Assembly: GCA_964427955.1 (NCBI GenBank)
Contig: CAYRWY010000172.1
Coordinates: 1-11,056 of the forward strand
DNA: 11,056 nucleotides
Reading direction: 5' to 3'
Source of the DNA: JACRBK01 sp964427955
GTDB lineage: Bacteria > Chloroflexota > Anaerolineae > Aggregatilineales > Aggregatilineaceae
Shown here piece after piece: positions 6,130 to 11,056 of this stretch. Position 1 is the first letter of the stretch, and each line of letters begins with the position of its first letter. The notes beneath the pieces were generated by a model. The model had not been told where the DNA came from, made no database searches, and worked only from the letters and a program-made list of their open reading frames with translations. The position numbers and the translations under genes were made by a program.

Positions 6130-6562
6130 TAGCCACCTCCTCACCGGAGATCGGATCGGTGCGCTTGATAAACTTCGTCGCAATCGGCAGTTTGAACGCG
6201 GCCAGACGCAGCGCTTCACGCGCCGTTTCTTCGTCGATATCGGCCATTTCAAACATCACCAGGCCGGGACGGATCACGGCTACATAGTGATCCACCGCGC
6301 CCTTGCCTTTACCCATACGGCTTTCCGCCGCCCGATGTGTTACCGGCTTATCAGGGAAGATGCGGATCCAGACACGCCCACGACGCTTGATCGAGCGCAT
6401 GACCGTGCGACGCGCAGCTTCAATCTGACGGCTGGTGATCCAGGCGGGTTCGAGTGCCTGCAACCCGTAGTCGCCAAACTGAACTTTGTTGCCGCGCGAG
6501 GCCATCCCTCTCATCCGGCCACGAAACTGCTTGCGGTGTTTAACCCGCTTTGGCATTAACAT
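6113..6562 (-). CDS. rplP: 50S ribosomal protein L16
   Basis: L16 (uL16) helps shape the A-site side of the peptidyl transferase region and is needed for late maturation of the large subunit. The product has 149 residues, slightly above the common 136-145. It opens with the signature MLMPKRVKHRKQFRGRMRG. It also has the GLQALEPAWITSRQIEAARR segment and the conserved RIFPDKPVTHRAAESRMGKG run (about residues 67-86), followed by VAVIRPGLVMFEM. The start at 6562 (ATG) matches the family; an in-frame ATG at 6556 would give the same protein without two residues. It lies 18 nt after rpsC, and its end overlaps the rpmC start. Confidence 0.97.
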   Translation of the reverse strand: MLMPKRVKHRKQFRGRMRGMASRGNKVQFGDYGLQALEPAWITSRQIEAARRTVMRSIKRRGRVWIRIFPDKPVTHRAAESRMGKGKGAVDHYVAVIRPGLVMFEMADIDEETAREALRLAAFKLPIATKFIKRTDPISGEEVASDFSS

Positions 6563-6580
6563 GGTCGTTCGCTCTCTGAA

Positions 6581-7258
6581 TTATTCTTCGCTTACGTACA
6601 CGCCGGAAGGCTCGACCGGGCGGGTTTCCTCGCTCCGGACTTCGCCTTTGTAAATCCAAACCTTGATCCCGATTCGACCGTAGGTGGTCAGCGCCTCGGC
6701 CCGCGCGAAGTCGATGTACGACCGCAGGGTGCTGCGCGGAACCTGGCCTTCCATCTGCCATTCACGGCGCGCCATTTCGGCGCCGGCCAGACGACCACTT
6801 ACCTGAATCTTGATCCCTTTGGCGCCTTGACGCATCGCCTGGCTGACCGCACGCTTCATGGCGCGGCTGTGCCCGATACGACGCTCCAACTGGCCCGCGA
6901 TATTGAGAGCGACCAGACGGGCGTTCAGGTCCGGCTTCTCAATTTCCTCGACCTCGACCTTCACCTTCTTGCCGGTGATTTCTTCGAGGCCCTGGCGCAG
7001 TTTCTTGACGCTTTCGCCCTTACGACCGATCACGATCCCCGGTTTGGCGGTGAACAGCGACACCTGGACCTGATTGGGATACCGCTCGATTTCAACTCCG
7101 GCAATCCCGGCGCGCTCGGCTTCCTTCTCCACGTACTGGCGGATACGGAAGTCTTCCTGCAACAGGTTGCGGTAGCGGTTTCCTTCGGCAAACCAGCGCG
7201 CCGACCAATCCCGGTTGATCTTGAGCCGGAACCCTACTGGGTGGATTTTACGTCCCAT
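6581..7258 (-). CDS. rpsC: 30S ribosomal protein S3
   Basis: S3 (uS3) is in the head of the small subunit at the mRNA entry channel and contributes to mRNA unwinding. The product has 225 residues, a typical size. It begins MGRKIHPVGFRLKI, carries a type II KH domain with the GxxG-type loop IGRKGE at 77-82 (GIVIGRKGESVKKLRQ), and has the conserved C-terminal domain: RAVSQAMRQGAKGIKIQVSG, then GRLAGAEMARREW, VPRSTLRSYIDF and YGRIGIKVWIYKGE. The ATG overlaps the rplV stop by one base (TAATG). It is followed after 18 nt by rplP, the usual order. Confidence 0.98.
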   Translation of the reverse strand: MGRKIHPVGFRLKINRDWSARWFAEGNRYRNLLQEDFRIRQYVEKEAERAGIAGVEIERYPNQVQVSLFTAKPGIVIGRKGESVKKLRQGLEEITGKKVKVEVEEIEKPDLNARLVALNIAGQLERRIGHSRAMKRAVSQAMRQGAKGIKIQVSGRLAGAEMARREWQMEGQVPRSTLRSYIDFARAEALTTYGRIGIKVWIYKGEVRSEETRPVEPSGVYVSEE

Positions 7259-7611
7259 TAGTTGATCGACTCCTCATAACGCTCAGTCAACACGACCGTG
7301 ACATGCGCCAGACGCTTCACACGCGGTTTGTACCGCCCACGAGCGCCCGCCTTCACCCGCTTCATCCGGGGGCCTTCGTTCGCCGCCAGGGATGAGATGT
7401 ACAGGTCCTGGCGGTTCATCTCAAAGTTTTGTTCTGCATTCGCGACCGCAGATTCCACCAGCTTGAACAAGAACTCGGCCCCTTTGTGCGGCATATGCTG
7501 CAAGGTGGCGAGCGCCTGGTCAGCGTCCATTCCGCGCACCAAGTCGCAGATCAGACGCAGCTTGCGCGGCGAAATCGGCAGGTAACGGGCAGTAGCTTGA
7601 ACATCGGCCAT
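7258..7611 (-). CDS. rplV: 50S ribosomal protein L22
   Basis: L22 (uL22) has a globular domain on the solvent side and a long beta-hairpin that lines the nascent-peptide tunnel, where it and L4 form the constriction; changes there cause macrolide resistance. The 117-residue product is full length. It shows YLPISPRKLRLICDLVRG near residues 10-27, the AVANAEQNFEM helix, and the hairpin region PRMKRVKAGARGRYKPRVKR (about 81-100) followed by the strand AHVTVVLTE. The start is ATG, 22 nt after rpsS; the stop overlaps the rpsC start. Confidence 0.97.
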   Translation of the reverse strand: MADVQATARYLPISPRKLRLICDLVRGMDADQALATLQHMPHKGAEFLFKLVESAVANAEQNFEMNRQDLYISSLAANEGPRMKRVKAGARGRYKPRVKRLAHVTVVLTERYEESIN

Positions 7612-7633
7612 AGCACTAATCCCTTATCCTGAC

Positions 7634-7909
7634 CTACTTCTTCTTTTTCTTCTCGGCCAAGTGCCCACGATAGGTCCGCGTGGGAGCAAACTCGCCCAAC
7701 CGGTGACCGACCATGTTCTCAGTGACATAGATCGGTACATGGCGGCGACCGTCATGCACCGCAATCGTGAAGCCCACCATCTGGGGGAAGATGGTTGAGG
7801 CCCGACTCCAGGTGCGGATCACCTTCTTATCGCCACGCTCACGCATTTGTTCGATCTTGCGCAGCAGTTTCGGCTCAATGAAGGGCCCTTTTTTCAGCGA
7901 ACGCGACAT
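7634..7909 (-). CDS. rpsS: 30S ribosomal protein S19
   Basis: S19 (uS19) is in the head of the small subunit and forms bridges to the central protuberance of the large subunit. The 91-residue product has the usual length. It begins MSRSLKKGPFIEPKLL, then has the conserved IRTWSRASTIFPQMVGFTI, the motif HDGRRHVPIYVTENMVGHRL and GEFAPTRTYRGH, followed by a C-terminal tail ending in five lysines. The start is ATG; the gene lies 18 nt after rplB. The Lys tail is within the variation normal for this family. Confidence 0.98.
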   Translation of the reverse strand: MSRSLKKGPFIEPKLLRKIEQMRERGDKKVIRTWSRASTIFPQMVGFTIAVHDGRRHVPIYVTENMVGHRLGEFAPTRTYRGHLAEKKKKK

Positions 7910-7927
7910 CCTTGCCTCCGACTCACT

Positions 7928-8761
7928 TTACCGACGCTTCGCACGCCGCCGCACAATGAACTTATCGGTACGTTTGTTGTGCCGGGTCTTCTTACCCAGG
8001 GCAGGTTTGCCCCACGGAGTCTTCGGACCGGACATCCCGATAGGCGAGCGACCTTCACCACCACCGTGCGGGTGGCTGTTGGGGTCCATGGCGGTACCAC
8101 GCACGGTCGGGCGCCAGCCCAGCCAGCGCTTACGGCCTGCTTTACCCAGCTTGATATTGCCATGCTCGGTGTTGCCCACCTGCCCGACCGTGGCCAGGCA
8201 GCTTTCGTGCACCAGGCGAACTTCGCCGCTCGGCAGACGAATCTGAGCGTAGACGCCTTCTTTGGCCAACACCTGGGCAGACGTCCCCGCCGCGCGCGCC
8301 AACTGGCCGCCGCGCCCTGGTTCCAGTTCCACGTTGTGTACCAGCGAGCCAACCGGGATCAGGCGAATAGGCAGGGTGTTGCCAAGCCGAACATCGGCGT
8401 TGGGACCACTCACGACCGCGTCGCCCACGCGCAGCCCCAACGGTGCAATAATATACCGCCGTTCGCCGTCCGCGTAAAGGAGCAATGCGATACGCGCCGA
8501 ACGATTGGGGTCATATTCAATCGACTCGACTTTGGCGGGAATGGCGTGCTTATCGCGCTTGAAATCAATCAGGCGATAAGTTTTCTTGTGACCGCTGCCA
8601 CGATGCCGGACGGTAATCCGACCGGTGCGGTTGCGGCCCGCGCGCCCGCGCTTCTCACGCAGCAGCGGACGATGCGGCTTGGCGCGCGTAATCTCCTCGA
8701 ACGAGCTGCCCGTCATCCCCCGACGACTGGGTGATGTGGGCTTGTAGGTCTTAATCGGCAT
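7928..8761 (-). CDS. rplB: 50S ribosomal protein L2
   Basis: L2 (uL2) is one of the largest and most conserved ribosomal proteins; it is required for subunit association and lies close to the peptidyl transferase centre. The product has 277 residues, the normal size. It begins with the family signature around TYKPTSPSRRGMTG and has the RNA-binding GRITVRHRGSGHKKTYRLID segment (48-67). Its C-terminal domain carries RGTAMDPNSHPHGGGEG, with the conserved His-Pro-His-Gly-Gly-Gly at 230-235, and it ends in a basic tail. An ATG start is preceded by GAGGT. The 78 nt gap after rplW holds only a weak 5-bp inverted repeat (8811-8815 with 8827-8831). Confidence 0.98.
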   Translation of the reverse strand: MPIKTYKPTSPSRRGMTGSSFEEITRAKPHRPLLREKRGRAGRNRTGRITVRHRGSGHKKTYRLIDFKRDKHAIPAKVESIEYDPNRSARIALLLYADGERRYIIAPLGLRVGDAVVSGPNADVRLGNTLPIRLIPVGSLVHNVELEPGRGGQLARAAGTSAQVLAKEGVYAQIRLPSGEVRLVHESCLATVGQVGNTEHGNIKLGKAGRKRWLGWRPTVRGTAMDPNSHPHGGGEGRSPIGMSGPKTPWGKPALGKKTRHNKRTDKFIVRRRAKRR

Positions 8762-8839
8762 CTCGTTACCTCAATCTATCACTGGTGCGGTGTTCATTAG
8801 CCCCGTGAGGCGCGGATATCTGAACCCCGCGACTGACTA

Positions 8840-9136
8840 CTACAGGTTGAACGCTGCAATCGTCTGCCCCGTCGGCAGGGTGACAATCGCCTTTTTCCAG
8901 GGCTGCTGACGGGTATAGAACTTACGGCCACGACGCCCACGCTTGAGCGGCACGACCATAGTGCGGACGTTCACCACATCCACATCGAAAATCTTCATCA
9001 CCGCTTCGGCAATCTGAATCTTGTTGGCCTTCATATCAACCTCGAACGCGTACTGGTTGAAGACTTCGGCCATATCGTGCGACTTTTCGGTGATGACCGG
9101 ACGCTTGATGATGTCGTACAGGTGCAAAGTCGTCAT
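8840..9136 (-). CDS. rplW: 50S ribosomal protein L23
   Basis: L23 (uL23) is beside the tunnel exit and is the main docking site for trigger factor and signal recognition particle. The product has 98 residues, as usual. It begins with the family pattern DIIKRPVITEKS (residues 8-19), continues with YAFEVDMKANKIQIAEAVMK and the FDVDVVNVRTM strand, then a basic loop PLKRGRRGRKFYTR and the final strand KKAIVTLPTGQTI. The ATG at 9136 is preceded by AAGGAG eight bases upstream; another ATG five bases further upstream is out of frame. It is 12 nt after rplD. Confidence 0.97.
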   Translation of the reverse strand: MTTLHLYDIIKRPVITEKSHDMAEVFNQYAFEVDMKANKIQIAEAVMKIFDVDVVNVRTMVVPLKRGRRGRKFYTRQQPWKKAIVTLPTGQTIAAFNL

Positions 9137-9148
9137 GTCATCGGCTCC

Positions 9149-9784
9149 TTATTGCTTGGCTTCCTGGCCCAAGATGATCTGGATGACTTCCAGGGCCGCC
9201 TGGGGGATCACGAGCCGATCATACTGGAGCAGGTCGCGCACATTCAGGTACGAGGCCCGCAGGGTCATCGCGTTCGACAGGTTGCGGATGCTGAATTCCA
9301 CGGCGTCATCACGCTGTGCCATGAGCACGAGTGCGCTGTCGCTGCCGACCAGATTACGCAGCACCCCGGCCATCGCGCTGGTCTTGGGAGCATCCATTTC
9401 CAGCTTGTCGACGACCACGATCTGATCTCCGGCGGCTTTGGCGGAAAGGGCACTGCGCAAAGCTCCGCGACGCATCTTGCGCGGCATGTCCTTGCTGTAG
9501 TCACGCGGCTGGGGACCATGAGCGATACCACCACCCACGAAGATGGGGGCGGAACGCGCACCGTGACGTGCCCGACCGGTACCTTTTTGACGATACCACT
9601 TGGCCTTCGTGCGATTGATCTCGCCGCGCGTTTTTGTCTTGTGCGTTCCCAGACGGGCATTCGCCATCTGGCGCACATACGCCTGGTGCATCAGGGCCGC
9701 ATTGACCTCAACCTCAAAAATGTCGGCAGGAAGCTCGACGCTGCCCACCTGGTCACCGGCCATATTACGAACGGGTACTTTCAT
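9149..9784 (-). CDS. rplD: 50S ribosomal protein L4
   Basis: L4 (uL4) sends a long loop into the nascent-peptide tunnel and, in some gammaproteobacteria, represses its own S10 operon. The ATG at 9784, preceded by AGAGGAG eight bases upstream, gives 211 residues. An in-frame GTG at 9811 overlapping the rplC stop would add nine residues that are not L4-like. Seen are the tunnel-loop signature KWYRQKGTGRARHGARSAPI (residues 62-81) followed by GGGIAHGP, PRKMRRGALRSALSAKA, and the C-terminal domain with LRNLVGSDSALVLM and ASYLNVRDLLQYDRLVIPQAAL split over two elements. It lies 23 nt after rplC and 12 nt before rplW. Confidence 0.97.
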   Translation of the reverse strand: MKVPVRNMAGDQVGSVELPADIFEVEVNAALMHQAYVRQMANARLGTHKTKTRGEINRTKAKWYRQKGTGRARHGARSAPIFVGGGIAHGPQPRDYSKDMPRKMRRGALRSALSAKAAGDQIVVVDKLEMDAPKTSAMAGVLRNLVGSDSALVLMAQRDDAVEFSIRNLSNAMTLRASYLNVRDLLQYDRLVIPQAALEVIQIILGQEAKQ

Positions 9785-9807
9785 GTCTACGACTCCTCTG
9801 ATGCGGA

Positions 9808-10467
9808 TCACGCCTTAACACGAGTCTTGCGGGAAGGCTTGATCAGCAGAACGCCGTCTTTGGCCCCCGGGACCGACCCACGCACAGCGAGAACATTCTT
9901 TTCCACATCGACCAAAACGACTTCGAGATTCTGAACGGTGACACGGTCGGTGCCCATATGGCCGCTCATGCGCGTGTTCTTACGCACACGGCCCGGCGTC
10001 GTGGTAGAGCTGATCGAACCCGGCGCACGCTCGCGGTCAGACTGGCCGTGCGTCTTGGGCTGACGGTTGAAATGATGACGCTTGATCGTACCGGCAAACC
10101 CACGCCCCTTCGAGATACCTACCACATCCACGCGCTCGCCCACGACGAACACGTCCGCTTTGAGGACTTGCCCTTCTTCTACGTCGATTTCCTTGACGCG
10201 GAATTCGCGCAGAACACGCAGGTCAGGCAGTTCCAGGCCATTACGCTTGAGATGGCCTTGTTTCGGCTTGTTCAACCGCGTCGTACCGTTCTTCTTGGGC
10301 GGCAGTTCCTCGAAGCCAAGCTGAACAGCCTTGTAACCGTCTTTTTCCTCAGTACGGACCTGAGTGACATAGCACGGCCCAGCCTGAATGACCGTGACCG
10401 GAATGACCAGGCCTTTGTCATCGTAAATCTGGGTCATGCCTACTTTTTTACCAATGATGCCCTTCAT
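9808..10467 (-). CDS. rplC: 50S ribosomal protein L3
   Basis: L3 (uL3) is one of the first proteins to bind 23S rRNA and reaches toward the peptidyl transferase centre with a long finger. The ATG at 10467, four bases after GGGAGG, gives 219 residues starting MKGIIGKKVGMTQIY; an upstream in-frame GTG at 10515 would add an unlike leader. Seen are the conserved SKGRGFAGTIKRHHF (119-133) and the finger region THGQSDRERAPGSI (139-152), then TPGRV and RMSGHMG. In the finger, the position that is glutamine in Escherichia coli L3 (the PrmB methylation site) appears to be Thr here. It starts 121 nt after rpsJ. Confidence 0.97.
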   Translation of the reverse strand: MKGIIGKKVGMTQIYDDKGLVIPVTVIQAGPCYVTQVRTEEKDGYKAVQLGFEELPPKKNGTTRLNKPKQGHLKRNGLELPDLRVLREFRVKEIDVEEGQVLKADVFVVGERVDVVGISKGRGFAGTIKRHHFNRQPKTHGQSDRERAPGSISSTTTPGRVRKNTRMSGHMGTDRVTVQNLEVVLVDVEKNVLAVRGSVPGAKDGVLLIKPSRKTRVKA

Positions 10468-10588
10468 GCTGCCTCCCAGGGACTGTCTGGCTGCCGTGTT
10501 GATCACGGGGACCACACATCATCCCGGCTTCGTCTAGATCATTTACACTACATCACGCGATTAAGGCCCGATTTTCCACCCGGCGAGA
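10468..10588 (-). other. rpsJ-rplC intergenic region
   Basis: This is a 121-nt gap, long for this cluster. It contains a small perfect inverted repeat (CCGTG at 10494-10498, CACGG at 10504-10508, 5-nt loop) and the rplC Shine-Dalgarno sequence. I see no coding frame with family resemblance, no convincing promoter hexamers and no terminator. In transcription order the first half is A+T richer than the surrounding genes, around 10530-10575. It may be an untranslated spacer or hold a regulatory site that cannot be recognised by eye. Confidence 0.4.
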
Positions 10589-10897
10589 CTAGATCTTGAT
10601 TTCGATGTCTACGCCAGCCGGCAAATTCAACCGCATCAGGGTATCAATGGTCTTCGCGTCGGGGTCGAGAACGTCAATAAGCCGTTTGTGTGTTCTGATC
10701 TCGAAATGTTCGTGCGAGTCTTTATCGATAAACGGCGAACGGCGAACGGTGAACCGTTCAATGCGGGTCGGCAGCGGGACCGGACCAACCACGCGCGCGC
10801 CAGTGCGCTCGGCGGTTTCCACGATACGCTGGGCCGACTGGTCCAGAACGCGATGATCATATGCTTTGAGCCGGATGCGGATTTTCTGTTTGGCCAT
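10589..10897 (-). CDS. rpsJ: 30S ribosomal protein S10
   Basis: S10 (uS10) is in the head of the small subunit; in many bacteria it also pairs with NusB in transcription antitermination. The 102-residue product has the standard length. It shows QKIRIRLKAYDHRVLDQSA near residues 4-22, IVETAERTGARVVGPVPLPT in the middle, the RRSPFIDKDSHEHFEIRTHK segment that faces the head rRNA, and the C-terminal LMRLNLPAGVDIEIKI. An ATG start is preceded by GAGG seven bases upstream. It is the first gene of the S10 block, 100 nt after tuf, with a structured leader between them. Confidence 0.98.
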   Translation of the reverse strand: MAKQKIRIRLKAYDHRVLDQSAQRIVETAERTGARVVGPVPLPTRIERFTVRRSPFIDKDSHEHFEIRTHKRLIDVLDPDAKTIDTLMRLNLPAGVDIEIKI

Positions 10898-10942
10898 AAT
10901 TTTTCCTCAGACTTCTTAATCCTCGCCGAAGTCAACTGGCAG

Positions 10943-10983
10943 GGCTGGCAGTTCCCACCGGGTGAGGGTGCAACATGCCAGCC
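10943..10983 (-). promoter_or_regulatory. Inverted repeat in the tuf-rpsJ leader
   Basis: A perfect 8-bp stem pairs GGCTGGCA (10943-10950) with TGCCAGCC (10976-10983). Inside it, after symmetric 5-nt internal loops, CACC (10956-10959) pairs with GGTG (10967-10970) around a 7-nt loop. On the transcribed strand it lies 14 nt after the tuf stop and 45 nt before the rpsJ start. A second TGCCAG copy follows directly downstream (transcribed strand 10941-10936), so the upstream arm could pair with either copy. There is no U-tract. It could be a leader regulatory structure or a processing site between the tuf and S10 messages; this is inference. Confidence 0.55.
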
Positions 10984-10997
10984 TCCCATGTCTTCGT

Positions 10998-11056
10998 TTA
11001 ACTCAAGATTTCGGTGATAACACCCGCGCCGACGGTGAGGCCACCTTCGCGAATAG
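10998..11056 (-). CDS. tuf: Elongation factor Tu, C-terminal end only (5' part cut by window edge)
   Basis: Only the last 18 codons and the TAA stop are inside the window. They read IREGGLTVGAGVITEILS, which matches the conserved C-terminus of bacterial EF-Tu domain 3 (usually ending REGGxTVGAGVVxxI). EF-Tu is the GTPase that delivers aminoacyl-tRNA to the ribosomal A site. A tuf gene immediately before rpsJ is the common arrangement where the str operon (rpsL, rpsG, fusA, tuf) adjoins the S10 cluster. Because the rest is outside the window, nothing can be said of the GTPase domain or of a second tuf copy. Confidence 0.93.
   Translation of the reverse strand, partial: IREGGLTVGAGVITEILS

Noticed and set aside
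7847..8734. A 295-codon plus-strand open frame across rplB and rpsS
   Set aside because: It is antisense to well-conserved rplB; its composition is that of a mirrored frame and no motif is recognisable.
9077..9934. A 285-codon plus-strand open frame across rplW, rplD and rplC
   Set aside because: It spans parts of three conserved minus-strand genes and shows no motif or plausible ribosome binding context.
9958..10599. A 213-codon plus-strand open frame across rplC and its upstream gap
   Set aside because: It mirrors the rplC frame and has no domain resemblance.
10921..10960. TTGACT in the tuf-rpsJ leader (transcribed strand) as a promoter -35 box
   Set aside because: About 17 bases downstream there is no acceptable -10 sequence, so a promoter is not supported.
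1..11056. A novel accessory system, mobile element, CRISPR array, tRNA or rRNA
   Set aside because: All coding space is taken by canonical S10-spc genes, the remaining gaps are each under 190 nt, and none holds direct repeats of CRISPR type, insertion sequence ends or a tRNA-like cloverleaf that I can recognise.

Overview
This window is a bacterial S10-spc ribosomal protein gene cluster lying entirely on the minus strand. In transcription order (right edge to left edge) it reads: the last 18 codons of tuf, then rpsJ, rplC, rplD, rplW, rplB, rpsS, rplV, rpsC, rplP, rpmC, rpsQ (S10 block), then rplN, rplX, rplE, rpsN, rpsH, rplF, rplR, rpsE, rpmD, rplO and a secY that runs off the left edge (spc block). 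All 21 ribosomal protein genes are intact, and the order is the canonical bacterial one. A tuf gene just upstream of rpsJ indicates that the str genes precede this cluster.

The organism is a bacterium of moderately high G+C. A Cys-containing (zinc-type) S14, an L24 with a C-terminal four-cysteine zinc ribbon, and the general character of the proteins suggest Chloroflexota (perhaps an Anaerolineae-like lineage). That placement is an impression from recalled sequences and was not tested by search.

Packing is tight. Several gene pairs overlap by 1 to 17 bases (rplV/rpsC, rplP/rpmC, rpmC/rpsQ, rpsE/rpmD, rpmD/rplO), and most others are separated by 5 to 35 bases with visible Shine-Dalgarno sequences. 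The exceptions are six longer gaps: tuf-rpsJ (100 nt), rpsJ-rplC (121 nt), rplW-rplB (78 nt), rpsH-rplF (184 nt), rplR-rpsE (78 nt) and rplO-secY (97 nt). Four of them hold clear inverted repeats without a following U-tract. They look more like regulatory or RNA-processing structures than classical terminators.

Functionally the products are parts of the 30S subunit (S3, S5, S8, S10, S14, S17, S19), parts of the 50S subunit (L2-L6, L14-L16, L18, L22-L24, L29, L30), elongation factor Tu and the SecY translocon. Co-expression balances ribosome assembly and links it to membrane protein export. I found no mobile element, CRISPR array, tRNA, rRNA or accessory system. The most unusual item is the S14 zinc site, where the usual first CxxC is expanded to C-x10-C and the last ligand is His instead of Cys.
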